From the NCBI RefSeq assembly GCF_037893015.1, contig NC_133658.1:18658583-18722582 (forward strand): a stretch of 64,000 bases of DNA, given 5' to 3'. The notes under the pieces were generated by a model. It did no database searches. It was not told the DNA's origin and worked only from the letters and a program-made list of their open reading frames with translations. The stretch comes from Macrotis lagotis. Its lineage: Eukaryota > Chordata > Mammalia > Peramelemorphia > Peramelidae. Of the stretch, positions 30,608 to 41,507 are shown piece by piece (positions within the stretch are counted from its first letter, which is position 1; each line of letters starts with the position of its first letter). The translations under genes were made by a program, and so were the position numbers.

Positions 30608-31505
30608 CCAATCATTCATTCAATGAACAGTTATTAAGCACCTACCTGGAAAATAGTAGAGCTGAATGAATATTTATTGAAAGAATTAATGAGCTAAGCT
30701 GTAGGGATACAGAAAGGCAAAAGGTAGTCCCTAACCTCAAGGAACTTACAGTTTCAGGGAGGAGACACCTTATAAATTGATGCATATAAAACAAGCTATA
30801 TACACAATTAATAGAAATAATTAACAGAGGGAAGGCACTGGAATTTAGATGGGTTAGGGAAGACTTCCCATTAAAGGTGGAATTTTAGTTGAGACATTCA
30901 GAAAGCCAGGTAGGTTAATATTTGGAATGAAGGAGGAAGAGGATTTAGAGAGTGTGTCTGTCATTCAGAGATGGAGAGTTTGTCTGATGACCAGTGAGTG
31001 AGGAGTCAGAGTCATTGTATAGATGAATATGCCTTAGGTAAGTTGTAAGAAGACAGGAAAGGTAGAAAGGACTAAGTGATAACGGGCTTTGAATGTCAAA
31101 AGAGCAAGGAGCTTTTTTTATATCTGTTCCTGGAGGCAATAAGAAGGAAGTCAGTGCAGTTTATTGGATATATATGTGACATGAGCAGACTCACACTTTA
31201 GGAAAATCATTTTAGTGGCTGAATGGAGAATGGATTGGAGTGGGAAAGGATTTGAAAGAAGCAGCTAGCTATTCCATATTTGAGATAAGGAGAGTCTATA
31301 CTGGAGTGGTAGCCATTATAGAAAGACACATATATAGGAGATGTTACAAAGGTAAGCTTGATAGGCTTTGGCAATATCCTGGATATGGGTGGGGGAGGAG
31401 ACAAGAGATAGTGAAAATTCCAGGATAACTCCAACATTGTGGGCCTGAGGAACTGGGAAGATTGTATTGCTGTCTATAGTACTAGTGAAGGTGAAAGGGG
31501 AGGGT
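30608..31505 (-). mobile_element. L2 LINE, ORF2 C-terminus to 3' end, ~0.9 kb
   Basis: The longest L2 here. On plus: ttattaagcacctacctgga, 'ttaacagagggaaggcactg', gaattttagttgagacattc, 'gggctttgaatgtcaaaag', 'ttcctggaggcaataagaa', 'aaatcattttagtggctgaa', 'atggagaatggattggagtg', 'ggcctgaggaactgggaag'. In reverse these encode the C-terminal part of an L2 reverse transcriptase (for example PVPQAHNVGVILE followed by PTHIQDIAKAYQAYLCNIS on the minus strand), with stops and frame shifts. Confidence 0.9.
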
Positions 31506-31509
31506 TTAT

Positions 31510-31560
31510 CATCATCCTCCTCCTCCTCCTCCTCATCATCATTATCATCATTATCATGAT
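31510..31560. repeat. (TCC)n/(ATC)n microsatellite
   Basis: Short CTC then ATC triplets directly at the end of the L2. Confidence 0.9.
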
Positions 31561-31582
31561 CAAGAAAAATTATAATGACAAT

Positions 31583-31770
31583 AATAGCAACCATAATTGA
31601 TAAGGCATTTTAATGTTTGCAAAACACCATTTATGTTATCTCATTTGATCTTTACATTAGCTTTGTGGTTTGTTGATTTGACTAGGGTAGCATTAATGTT
31701 AGCAATCTGAGGAAGAATTTGAACCCAAGTATCTTGATCACAAAGCTCAATCTTAATCCACTAAACCATT
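31583..31770 (-). mobile_element. Ther-1/MIR CORE-SINE, CORE deleted
   Basis: aaggcattttaatgtttgca, 'ttatctcatttgatctttac', then a break, 'gaagaatttgaacccaagt', 'cttaatccactaaacca'. The gaaactgaggc-CORE block is missing or unrecognisable. Confidence 0.65.
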
Positions 31771-31907
31771 TATTTGATGAAGTGCCCACTCCTTCTGCTG
31801 ATATGATCCGGGCTGAAGAAGTGAAAAGCAACAATGCATGATAGTTGCTTGTACATTTTCATGGATTGTGGGGTAAACATTCATTCAATTCATCTGATAG
31901 GCAAAGA

Positions 31908-32218
31908 TTTTTGTTTGTTCAGTCATTCCAATCATGTCTAAGTCTTAATGACTTATTTGAGATTTTCTTGGCAAAAGTATTGGAATGGTTTGCTAGTTCC
32001 TTCTCCAATTCATTAAACAGATAGAGGCAAAAAGGATTAAATGTCCTGACCAGGGTCACATAACTACTAAGTGTCTGAGGTAATGGGGTTAAATGACTAA
32101 GCCAAGGTCACATAACTAAATTAGTCTTTTTTTTTAAGTGTGTGTGTCTGGGATCAGATTTAAACTGAAGTCCACTTGACTCCAGGTCTAGTGTTGTATC
32201 CTCCATGACATCTAGCTG
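31908..32218 (-). mobile_element. Class II SINE with duplicated CORE
   Basis: Bov-B-like tail (gtttgttcagtcattccaat), ggcaaaagtattggaatgg, first CORE ccagggtcacataactacta (32051-32070), then a second CORE aagccaaggtcacataacta (32099-32118), then 'gtgtctgggatcagattt' and the head. Either an internal duplication or a nested second SINE without clear ends. Confidence 0.7.
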
Positions 32219-32219
32219 C

Positions 32220-32352
32220 ACCCTGAGATTGGATTTGAACTCCTGGAAGGCACAAAACTGAGTTCAAATCTGGCCTCAGACACTTGATACATACTAGTTG
32301 TGTGACCTTGGACAAGTCATTTAATCCCATGGCCCCACAGAAAACTCCCAAA
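32220..32352 (+). mobile_element. Head-to-head SINE junction, plus copy
   Basis: A short minus piece (gagattggatttgaactcct) runs straight into a plus SINE: actgagttcaaatctggcct, 'gatacatactagttgtgtga', ccttggacaagtcatttaat, 'ccatggccccacagaaaac'. The junction is at about 32246-32258, with the plus head missing. Confidence 0.75.
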
Positions 32353-32690
32353 ATGTCAATCAGTACAATGGAGAAGAGAAATGCTCATTAACTAAAGACT
32401 TTCAGTAGAGAAGATTCAGTGATCAACACAAAGATTTTATGCTCTCTGAGATGAGACATCCAGTAGAAGATAGAGATATATCAATAGGAGAAAGGATCAT
32501 TTTGATAATGTAAGAGGATGTGAGTAGAGTTAAAACGTTCAGATCATGAGTTGCCATCTCCATAAATAAGTCCTGACTGCACAGGTCTTATGTGTATGCC
32601 CTTCATTCACCTGTCCTATATTCATGGAATTCTGGAACATGTTTCTTTATACAAATTCCATAATCATCCTATGATCTGAATGGAAGGAAA
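32353..32690. other. No gene seen
   Basis: Unique-looking AT-rich sequence. Confidence 0.5.
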
Positions 32691-32691
32691 A

Positions 32692-32790
32692 TGTTCATTC
32701 TTTCACCAAACATTTATTAAATAATTAGCAAAGGCACAGAATAATGTTATCCTTGGAAGAAATAGAAAGTGTAGAGAAAGCATTATTTCT
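32692..32790 (-). mobile_element. L2 LINE 3' end
   Basis: caccaaacatttattaaata, attagcaaaggcacagaata: reverse L2 terminus, decayed. Confidence 0.6.
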
Positions 32791-32799
32791 GACCCCCCA

Positions 32800-33300
32800 A
32801 AACTGATGCCTTAGTAAAGGAAGAAGTAAGAAACAAGATTTCCATCATCCATGATATCAAGGATTAGAAAAAAGGGGGAAATGATAGGTGGTTTCCTGAT
32901 GAAGACATTGGGGAGATATGCTGCTCTTTTTCCCTCCTCTCAAAACATTGCTATTTTTATAGGACAAATAGAACTATGGGAATCTGTGTAAAAAAAGAAC
33001 TAAAGATTTTTGGATATTTTAAATTTTCCCAGTATGCCCTCATAGACACCTACAATATTGACTTAAATCATATAAGAGAGTACATTGCAAGAGTGGCCTT
33101 CTTTTTAAGAGCTCAAAGCAATGTCATGGGGTTGGTTTAGATTGATTCTTAAAAAAAAAGAATCCTCCTCACATTCTTCTTCACTTTCTTCTGATCCCAC
33201 TGAACTGATATCTCTTTGTACTCCTTTGGGGGTACTAAATAAATGGATACTTTTAGTTACCAAACCACTATCAATAATATTTGAAATATGGTAGGGAATT
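32800..33300. other. No gene seen
   Basis: Unique-looking; no supported feature. Confidence 0.5.
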
Positions 33301-33304
33301 TAAA

Positions 33305-33730
33305 AAGCGCTACAGGACAGGAGAATAAATATTGTTCTAACTTAAATGAAGAGTGTGAAGTCAGAAAACTGTAGGCAGGTGAACTGGATTTTGAATCTTG
33401 GCAAAATTCTAAAAGACATTTTTAAAAGGAAGATTTGTTGAACATTTAGGGAAATGATTTTCATTCAAAGCCGGCTTGGCTTCATCATGAAAAGGTCATG
33501 CCAGACTAATCTCATTTCCATTTTTTCCTACTGAGTTGCTAAGCTATTAGCTCAGGGATGATTCTGTAAAGTATTGGCCTTGGTTTTTGACAAAACATTG
33601 GACGAATTATCTTTTCCTATCTAAAGTGTATGATATATCATGCTTCTGATAGTTACATTTAAAACTACTCAAACTATGAAAAAAACAGTCCTTAATGAGT
33701 CTGCAACTATTTTTCTATTCAGTCCCACAG
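33305..33730 (+). mobile_element. L3/CR1 LINE reverse-transcriptase fragment
   Basis: Conceptual translation around 33470-33520 reads LGFIMKRSCQTNLIS, matching the conserved GF..G.SCQTNLISF segment of CR1/L3 RT; downstream (33580-33610) LVFDKTLDE resembles the LDFSKAFDTV active-site region with substitutions. Frame is broken repeatedly; dead. Confidence 0.75.
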
Positions 33731-33734
33731 GATT

Positions 33735-33925
33735 CTTTACCTTGACCTGACTTTCCTCTGAGTTTATCTTCATTTGATCAGGTATGCATATTATTTATGC
33801 ACAATGTTTTGTAGCTTGTTCCATCGCCCCATTAGAATGTAAGTGGGGAGAGGCTAGTTTTATTGCCCTTTGAATCACTTCACTTTTTCAGGACATTCTT
33901 CTGATATTGCACATAAAGGACCACA
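33735..33925 (+). mobile_element. L2 LINE 3' end
   Basis: gcttgttccatcgccccatt, agaatgtaagtggggagagg, 'ttttattgccctttgaatc'. Confidence 0.55.
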
Positions 33926-34394
33926 CATTGGCCACCAAATCACACTGGGGAATAACAATGAGCTTGCCATGCATCAAGATCCCAAGATTTCCTTCGCGTT
34001 GCTATTGTTTGGCTACTGTCTTTGCTAGCTTATATTATGAAGTTGTTCCATGAATGTGTCAAATTTTACACATTTATTATTTTTATTATAGTTTATATAT
34101 TATATTTAAGCCATAGATATAGTAATATATATAAACAATATATTATAGCTTATTTTATTAGACTTGTACCATTGTTCTAGCCTGTTTAAAACTTTTTTGA
34201 ATCTTGACTATCACCAAATGCATTAAACATTTCAGTTTCACATTACTTGCATATTAGACAAGCATTCCTCATAGACTTTCATCCAAACAACTGATTAGAA
34301 TGTTGAGAGAAGATCAGAAGACCTGCTCCCAACCCCTTTCAATATAGTCTTTATTTCAAGTCAACCTTGTGACCCCAGAATTTAGTCCAGTAAC
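33926..34394. other. Unassigned AT-rich interval
   Basis: Contains AT-rich DNA at 34060-34160 and a possible ancient repeat at 34180-34320 (caaatgcattaaacatttca). Not assignable by eye. Confidence 0.4.
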
Positions 34395-34395
34395 T

Positions 34396-34628
34396 GTTGT
34401 TATTGAATCATTTCTGTCACACCCAACTCTTTGTGACATCATTGGGGTTTTCTTGATTTGTAATTTTTTTTCCTCCAGTTCATTTACAGATCAGGAAATG
34501 GAGACAAATGGCTTAAATGAATTTTTTGGTATCAAACAGTAAGTTTCTTAGACTGGATTTGAACACATGAAGATGAATTATCCTAGTTCCCATACTAATA
34601 CTCTATCCACTGAACCACCTAACTGCCC
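34396..34628 (-). mobile_element. Class II CORE-SINE, diverged
   Basis: actgttgttattgaatcatt, 'cacacccaactctttgtgac', atcattggggttttcttgat, 'agatcaggaaatggagacaa', 'ctctatccactgaaccacct', aactgcccc. Confidence 0.85.
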
Positions 34629-34764
34629 CTATATGGTTCTAAATTCTTCTAGATTTGACTTGAAAATATTAGAGAATTATCTTAAATTTTAAACATTGAG
34701 TTTCAGAAAAAGCATTTTAAATTTGGGGCCAGGAAGAAGAGGACAGTCAAAAAGTGAGAGAACT

Positions 34765-34990
34765 GTGACCTAGAAAAATTGATTAATGAAATTAAGGAGA
34801 CAGTCTGGAGAAGAGAAGATTTAGGTGGCACATAAACACTGTCTTTGAGTAAATTGGGAAAAAGTGTTGGATTTCTGAGGAGATTATTCTAAAATATGAG
34901 AGGTCTTCAAAACAAATAGAATAACTCAGTGGTGGAGGAATGGGCTGACTTAGGAACTGGGTTTCCCTAACCTTTAAGGAAAAAGCTAAT
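34765..34990 (+). mobile_element. L3/CR1 LINE 3' fragment
   Basis: gacagtctggagaagagaag, atttaggtggcacataaaca, 'ctgtctttgagtaaattggg', 'tggtggaggaatgggctgac', in CR1/L3 order. Together with 33305-33730 it may be part of one old insertion. Confidence 0.55.
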
Positions 34991-34994
34991 TTAG

Positions 34995-35465
34995 CAAAAT
35001 CTAGATAACTATTTTTGAGGAATGATTTATAAAATTTGTCTGTTCAGATATGAATGAAAATAGATGACCATGAAGTAATTTTGAACTCTGTAATTCTGGG
35101 CTTCTGTCTTATTACTCCTAACTTTAATCACTTTCTTACCTATCTCTTATGTCATCCTCATATTTCTTTCCCTCCTTCTTTTTTCTCCCTCCCTTCTTCA
35201 CCCAATTTTAGTGTGGGAATTTTCAAACACAAAATGACAGCCATGTGTGAAAACCCATCATAAGGCTATAGAACTTTGAAAGCATGCATTCTCAGTGAAA
35301 AGAATAGGCAATGAAAGCTGTAAATTAAGAATTGTAATGTGATAATATGTGTTTCAATGGTTACAGAATGTCTTCTTCCATTCTACTGAATTGTTCTCAG
35401 ATTAACTTTATCTGAGATCATATAAATTGATGATGTGGAAAAATACTTTTAAATCTATAAACAAA
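34995..35465. other. No gene seen
   Basis: The 69-codon plus frame at 35054-35263 is unsupported. Confidence 0.5.
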
Positions 35466-35479
35466 AAAAATCACTAAAT

Positions 35480-36110
35480 TCTTATTTTCTTCCAAGACTC
35501 TCCAGTCTTCTTACTGTTCCTCCATCTCCTACCTTTGAACTTGCTCATTGTATCACCTATGAGTAAAATTCTTCCTTTTCTCATCTCTGCCTCAATTTCT
35601 CTGGCTTCTATCAAGATTCAGCTCAAATTCCATTTTCTGGATAAGATCTTTTCTTATTACCCTCTCCCAAATCCCATTTCATTTGACTTGTGTCTGAGCT
35701 TACCTTCCATTTTGAGTATTATTACAGTGCATAAGGGCAGTTAGGTGGCACAGTAGATAGAGCACTGGTTTTGGAGTCAGGAGGACAGGAATGTGAATTT
35801 AATCTCAGACATAAACTGGCTGAGTGACCTTGGGCAAGTCACTTAACTGTGATTGCTTCATATCCAGGATCATCTCCAGTTGTCCTGATTCATATGTTGC
35901 TACTGGACCCAGATGACTGGAGGAGAAAATGAGACTGCTAATTTAACATAGCATCCCCTCATACCAATCTAATTCATGTGCTTGTCACGGCATCACCCCC
36001 CTGATGTCATGGTCTCCAATAAGGAAGGACATCATCATCATCATCATCCCAATGCATATTGTCTCTTTTTAGAATGTGAGTCCCTTGAGGCAAAGAGAAA
36101 CCTCAAGGTC
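35480..36110 (+). mobile_element. L2 LINE 3' part split by a class III SINE
   Basis: Left block 35480-35728 (tcagctcaaattccattttc, 'ctggataagatcttttct'); right block 36050-36110 (ttagaatgtgagtcccttga, ggcaaagagaaacc). The order is continuous if 35729-36049 is removed. Confidence 0.8.
35729..36049 (+). mobile_element. Class III CORE-SINE, near full length
   Basis: Head agggcagttaggtggcacag, 'ctggttttggagtcaggagg', CORE gaccttgggcaagtcactta, 'cctgattcatatgttgctac', 'actggacccagatgactgga', gatgtcatggtctccaataa, ggaaggacatc then an (ATC)n tail at 36029-36048. Shows the complete head-CORE-RTE-tail order in sense direction. Likely TSD tgcata. Confidence 0.93.
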
Positions 36111-36179
36111 TTTGGAAGAGAAAGTGACATTGGTGGCATTGCCCAGCCTTCCCTCAATTAAATGCAATTTTCTTGCAAG

Positions 36180-36350
36180 TCCTGATGTCATCTCCCTGTA
36201 GTTATGTTCATATTTTAGACAATAGAACAAGCAACAACCATTATAACAATGAGACCCTTGAAGACAGGAAGTATATTTTTTATCTCTTTAATTTTTTATT
36301 CATAGGTGCTTAGAATAGTGCCTGGTATATAATAATTGCTTAATTCAATC
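36180..36350 (+). mobile_element. L2 LINE 3' end, second copy
   Basis: gagacccttgaagacaggaa, gtatattttttatctcttta, 'ggtgcttagaatagtgcctg', gtatataataattgcttaat. Confidence 0.75.
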
Positions 36351-36354
36351 TTTT

Positions 36355-36565
36355 TGATGTGGCTCTTGTACTGGAATCTGGATGATCTGAGTTAAAATCT
36401 GGTCTCAGAAACTCACTAGCTGTGTAACCCTGGGTAAGTCACTTAACCCTGTTTGCCTCAACTTATTATATATAAAAATAAGGAGGAAATGGCAAAGCAT
36501 TCTAGTATTTTTGCCAAGAAAACTCCAAAGGAGTTATGATGAAAAGAAATGAATAGCAATGAATT
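36355..36565 (+). mobile_element. Class II CORE-SINE, head shortened
   Basis: cttgtactggaatctggatg, 'gagttaaaatctggtctcag', CORE aaccctgggtaagtcactta, 'accctgtttgcctcaactt', 'atggcaaagcattctagtat', tttgccaagaaaactccaaa. Followed by (TTA)n. Confidence 0.88.
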
Positions 36566-36599
36566 ATTATTATTATTACTATTATTCTTCACAAAGTGG

Positions 36600-36720
36600 G
36601 TGGGGGTACAAATATCTGAGTATAAGAAAAAGCCCCTGACCTCAAGTTATTTATATTCTTTTCGAGGGAATAAAGCATAAATATGGCATAAGGTAACTAA
36701 AAATATGAGGCAACATATTG
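36600..36720 (-). mobile_element. L2 LINE 3' region fragment
   Basis: ggggtacaaatatctgagta, 'agcccctgacctcaagttat': reverse L2 near-terminal segment. Confidence 0.5.
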
Positions 36721-36887
36721 TAAATAGTGACACCTCACATTTTTACCATAAAGTAGTCTCTGGGCTCATTTCTGTAGGTGCAAACATAGGAGTTAGGCTC
36801 TTCCTGAGCCAAGGAGTTTATATTAATAGGTTTCTATTCTTTGTCTAGTTAGTACCTTGGTCAGCTCCTTATACATCTAGGCATATG

Positions 36888-37085
36888 GAAAACTAGATGC
36901 AACAGTAGACATTAGGGTAGGCCCTGAAGTCCAGAGGAACTGAGTTCAAACCTTGCCTCAGACACTTGCTCTATAACCATGGATAGGTCACTTGTTCTCT
37001 GGAGGTCTAAGTTCCCTCATCTCCAAAGTTAGTGCAGGGATTGGGCAAACTGATCTCTAAGATCTCTTTGAAGTCAACAAATCTC
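36888..37085 (+). mobile_element. Ther-2/MIR-type SINE
   Basis: aactagatgcaacagtagac, 'gagttcaaaccttgcctcag', 'accatggataggtcacttg', 'taagttccctcatctccaaa', 'ctgatctctaagatctcttt'. Confidence 0.75.
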
Positions 37086-37111
37086 ATTCCACGATAAAAA
37101 GCTTGAAGTAG

Positions 37112-37255
37112 GGATATTTAGGTGGCACAGTGAATAGAACGCAAGCCCTGTAGTCAGGAGGACCTGAGTTTAAATCCAGTCTCAGACTTTTAATAATGAC
37201 CTAGCAGTGTGACCTTGAGCAAGTCATTTAACCCCATTGTCTTGAAAAAAAAACC
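37112..37255 (+). mobile_element. Class I CORE-SINE with TSD
   Basis: ggatatttaggtggcacagt, 'agtcaggaggacctgagttt', taataatgacctagcagtgt, gaccttgagcaagtcattta, 'ccccattgtcttgaaaaaa'. The TSD agcttgaagtag / agtttgaagtag ends at 37111 and 37272. Confidence 0.93.
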
Positions 37256-37269
37256 AAAAAAGTTTGAAG

Positions 37270-37535
37270 TAGAAGGGTAGAGAGGAGGCTGAGCAGGCAC
37301 TTCTTCCCAAGCTCTAGAGATGAATGCAGTCCAGTCCTACACCTGGGACCCCAACACATTACAAGATAGACAGAAAATATTCAGTCTAAAGACAATTTCA
37401 AAAGTTAGGTTAATTCTTTGATATTAGAGGAGGGACTGTTTAATATGACAGTTGAGTTAGAGGTCCCCAGTTAAAACTTAGGTCTGATACAAAGGCCCCA
37501 ATTGTAACCCACATTCTCCAAGAAAAGCATGAATG
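37270..37535. other. No gene seen
   Basis: Unique-looking sequence. Confidence 0.45.
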
Positions 37536-37539
37536 AGAA

Positions 37540-37640
37540 AAAGCACAGAATTTGAGCATTGGAAAGGATTTCATCTAACCCATACTCAAAGGTGCCTCAA
37601 TCATGACCAGTGAACATCTAGTCTCTTTTTGAAACCCTTG
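37540..37640 (-). mobile_element. L3/CR1-like 3' end fragment
   Basis: agaatttgagcattggaaag, 'aacccatactcaaaggtgcc', 'cttgagggataaagaga': reverse of the L3 3' terminal region. Confidence 0.5.
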
Positions 37641-37644
37641 AGGG

Positions 37645-38598
37645 ATAAAGAGAATAATAATGATGGTAAGTGTAATAATAAAGATAGCAACAATAATACT
37701 ACTGACATCATTTAGCTACCCTTCTGCTTTCTCTACTCTATAGTTTATATCCAGCTTATCAATTTCATTTCTATGGCACCCAAGAAAACCCTACTGTACA
37801 TGAAGCAAGTTAGAATTTATCCAGGAATTCTAAAAATTGTATTTGGCTTTGAGTCCTGGAACTTGCTAGCAACGTGATCATAGGCAAATCACTTAAGAAA
37901 TTAAGCATAAGACAACTCATAGTGGTTGAATGAATGGCAGGCTAAAGGGAATGTGACATGAGAGAGCTCCTTATCTCATTCAGCTGCATTTTAAATTCAT
38001 TAAACAACTGCAGATCAGTTGTCTACAACTCCATCTGTCACTTTTCTGGGCAACTGTTGGGGCCAAAAGTCCTAGTCTTTTAAGTGTACTACTTGGGAGG
38101 ATGTCCCCACTTTGCCATGGGGTTATTATTTTTGGCTGAATCAGAGGAACAAATTCCAGAAGATCACAGACCCGTCTCTTTGGTGCATATGACACCCAAA
38201 GTCCTATTAGCCTCATGATGCCATGCTATGTAAATTAGGAAGCAAGATGTGGCGGCAATTTCTGTCCTTTTTAGCATCTACTCTTTCATCATCCATCTGT
38301 GTGGGAGTTGGAATGATGCTATATAAATTGCAAAGTCAATCAGCCTTGAAGTTAATGCAGAGTGGAATTTCAGTAAGCATATAGACGAAGAAGTCTTGCA
38401 TTTATCTATACATGATTAAACTGAGAAGTCTGCAAGCAAGTAAAATCCATGAAACAGAGATGGAGTCCAGGTCCCAGGAAACTCCATAAGGACCCTTTCT
38501 GAGTGAAACAGAGGGAAAAGAACAATTTCTGGCCACTCCATATGCTTTCTATTTTCACATCCCTCATTAAATCCTGGTGTTTTCCGGTCCTTTGAACT
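37645..38598. other. No supported gene; weak MIR scrap
   Basis: An AAT-rich stretch at 37655-37700 and a decayed MIR scrap at 37830-37905 (cttgctagcaacgtgatcat). The 78-codon minus frame (37980-38216) is not recognised and has no relatives nearby. Confidence 0.45.
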
Positions 38599-38599
38599 A

Positions 38600-39000
38600 A
38601 TAGTTGCTCACATTTCTATAGTACTTTAGAGTTTATAATAATGGGAATGGGAATGGTCTTGTGATATCATTAGTAAGGAGAAATCCTAAGAAGGAAACAT
38701 CTGTTACCAAAGCAGATCCACATCTGCTCTATGACTTAGAATCTTATCATTGTCTCTGAGTTGAATATATTGCCCAGAGTCATCCAATGAACATGTGTCA
38801 GAATAGTTCCATTGCAATAATATTAACTGATATCCGTGTAGTGGTTTAGTTTATAGTGCATTTTCTGATCTATACTGTGTTTCATTTGGACCTCCCAACA
38901 TTCTTGTGAGGTAGATATTATGAGCACAATTCTCCTGGTTTAATAGATGAAAGAATGAGTGTGAGAGAATTTTTGACATACTCTGCTTCACACGGCTGTA
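38600..39000 (-). mobile_element. Ther-1/MIR SINE remnants
   Basis: A short start at 38605-38640 (ctcacatttctatagtactt) and a fuller copy at 38825-39000 (gtggtttagtttatagtgca, 'cattcttgtgaggtagata', 'tttaatagatgaaagaatga'). Confidence 0.6.
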
Positions 39001-39044
39001 CAATGGCTTTATTTTTCTTAATAAGTATGTATTCCTTCAGAACA

Positions 39045-39800
39045 TGCTTTTCTTTTTAAACTTTAACTCCCATACTTTTCTCTCCCTCCCAACCCTTTCC
39101 TATCTAACAAGAAGGAAAACAGCATGAAATCAATTATACATTTAAAATCATGTACAACATATTTTCATATTAGTCATATTATAAAAAACCCAAACAAGAT
39201 AAAAGTAAATTTAGTATATACTTAAAATGAATAGCAAGTTGTACATAGTAGATTTACAATTTCACGTATAATCATCCTTTTTCCTATTCTACTATGTTTT
39301 GGAAATGCTTTTTTTATTTTTTGAGTTCAGAAAAAATCAATAAAATTAAAAATAAAAACAAGAACATTTTATTTCATTTTGCATTGAAAAGTCACCCATT
39401 CTCTCTCGGAAGGTGGATAGCCCATTTTCATCATGGGTCCTTTGGAGTTACTTGGATCATTGGATTGATCAGAGTAACTGAGTAATTCACAGTTCATCAT
39501 CACAACATTTTTGTTATTGTGAACAGTGATCTTCTGGTTCCCTTCACTTCCCTTTGTGTCATTCCATGGCTATCTTGTCATGGTTTATTTTCCCCCCCAA
39601 ATCATCTGACTCATGATTTCTTCTAGGACACAAGTATTTCTTCACAACCATATCTCTCAACTTTTCAGTCATTCCCTAATTAATGAATATCCCCTACATT
39701 TTCATTTCTTTACCATCTCAAAAAGAACTGCTAAAACTATTTTGTACACATAGGTCCTTTTCCTTTTCCTTTGATTTTTTGGGGATACAGATTGGTATAA
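39045..39800 (-). mobile_element. L1 LINE 3' part, 0.75 kb
   Basis: Plus landmarks: catgaaatcaattatacatt, 'ggaaggtggatagcccattt', 'tcatcatgggtcctttggag', 'cacagttcatcatcacaaca', 'acacataggtccttttcctt'. Reverse-oriented 3' UTR and ORF2 end, same subfamily group as 16021-17330. Decayed. Confidence 0.8.
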
Positions 39801-39977
39801 TTTAAGTGTCAGATTTGCAGCTGTATTCCTTCCTTACTCTCTGTTCTAATTCATGCCACCTCCCTTTCTCCCTTTCTCTTCACAAGTAGGTGGACAAGCA
39901 TTGTATCCATTTTTAAAAATGTAAAAACAGTTGCTTAGAGAGTTTAAATAAAATATTTAAAGGCATGCCACTAGTAT

Positions 39978-40198
39978 GGGTTGCTGGATGATGCAGTGGA
40001 TACCTGAATCTAAATCCAGACCCAAGAGCTCACTCTCTGTGTGACCCTGGGCAAGTAACTTAACCTTGGCTTGCCTTCGCTATAACATTGGGATAATAAT
40101 AATAAAATAATAAAAATAGTAACTTCCTTTCATCGTTTTTTTGTGAGGATCAAATGAGACAATGTGTATGTGCTTAGCACAGTGCCTCCACCCCTGTG
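39978..40198 (+). mobile_element. Ther-1/MIR CORE-SINE
   Basis: gctggatgatgcagtggata, CORE gtgaccctgggcaagtaact, 'acattgggataataataat', 'tttgtgaggatcaaatgaga', 'gtgcttagcacagtgcctcc'. Head and CORE well kept. Confidence 0.85.
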
Positions 40199-40261
40199 TA
40201 TCCTGTGCCAATTCAGTTATTAAGCAAAGCCTCTAAATGTTGGTGTTCTTCAAAACTCTCT

Positions 40262-40419
40262 CTGGACTAGCTGGCACAGTGGATAGAGCACCATCCATGG
40301 AGTCAGGAGGACTTGAGTTTAAATCTGACCTCAGATACTTAAAAATTACCTAGCTTTGTGACCTTGGACGAGTCACTTAATCCCCACTGCTTTGCAAAAA
40401 AAAAAAAAAAGAAAACAGA
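40262..40419 (+). mobile_element. Class I CORE-SINE with TSD
   Basis: ctggactagctggcacagtg, gagtcaggaggacttgagtt, 'taaaaattacctagctttgt', gaccttggacgagtcactta, 'ctgctttgcaaaaaaaaa'. The TSD aaaactctct is at 40252-40261 and 40420-40429. Confidence 0.93.
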
Positions 40420-40469
40420 AAAACTCTCTGAAATCCCCTTCTCCTTTCTCTCTACTCCCCCTTAGTGAT

Positions 40470-41330
40470 TACATCAATTCTCACTTTTTGAATTCTGTCA
40501 TGTCATCTTTATTTCAGATGGCTCCAATATCCAGATTATCTGACACTAATCTCTCTTTGGAATTTCAATCTGATATCACAAACTGATTTATAGATATCTC
40601 TTCATGGATGTCTCTCCACTACTTGAAACTTAGTATCTCAAAACATAGATTCATTATCATTATCATTATATTCCCCCTCCATTAAACTATTTTTCTTTTA
40701 TATTTTACTATTTCTATTGAAGATGCCATCATGTTCTCATAAAAATCTGTAAGATTGCCACATATCAGACAACTTCATAATTTCAACACCCACATCCTTA
40801 ACTCATCTTTCTGCCCCCCCATCTAATCAATTAACAAATTTTGTTGATTTTATATCCTTAAAAATTGCCTTCACATATACTATTCAATAGAATTCCATGT
40901 CTGTCACCTACTCCAGGTACCTATTATCTATCTATTGACCCACTGTAATACCCTTCTGGTTAGTTTCTTTAATTATAGTCTTTTCCCTCTCAAATTTTTC
41001 CTGTTCAAAACTGATAAAATAGCTTTCTGAATCTGACCATGTCACTTTATTCCTCAAAAATCGTCTATGGTTCTCTATTGCCCTTAAAATTAAATACAAA
41101 AGCCTTATCTAAAGTTTTCATCAATGTGGCTTTAACCTATATTCACTTTCACATGCTTTGTTCCACGATAACTGGAATAGGATATTTTTATCTTCACCCT
41201 CCTCCAGAAGTTGACACTGGACATTGGGTACTCCTGAATTCCTACTGTACCTTGATCTCTCAGAATTTTTATGTTCTTTTGGTACAGAATTGAGATAACA
41301 TTTTTGGATTCTCCAGCCTTAAGGTGCTAA
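40470..41330 (+). mobile_element. L2 LINE, ORF2 part, ~0.85 kb
   Basis: Ordered decayed L2: gctccaatatccagattatc, 'tcatggatgtctctccacta', 'ccatctaatcaattaacaaa', 'gaatctgaccatgtcacttt', attgcccttaaaattaaata, 'tcaatgtggctttaacctat'. The short frame 41039-41293 (SLYSSKIVYGSLLPLKLNTKA) is the L2 reverse-transcriptase C-terminal region with stops around it. Confidence 0.85.
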
Positions 41331-41351
41331 TGCTCCTTCCTCCTTTAAAAC

Positions 41352-41500
41352 TGTCCTTAGGTTCAGATTTAGAGTTGAAGGACACTTTAGAGATCATCCA
41401 ATGCAGCTCTTTCATTTTACAGAAGAAGAAACTGAGTCTCAGAGTTTTTGGGTTGTTTATCCAGGATCAGTGTCTAGCAAGTCTCTTATAGAGCATTTGA
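41352..41500 (-). mobile_element. MIR-type SINE fragment
   Basis: tcagatttagagttgaagga, 'tagagatcatccaatgcag', cattttacagaagaagaaac, tgagtctcagagttt. Confidence 0.7.
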
Positions 41501-41507
41501 ACTCCTT

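Noticed and set aside
34180..34320. Ancient repeat resembling a known vertebrate element
   Set aside because: Only a vague resemblance (caaatgcattaaacatttca); I cannot name it with confidence.
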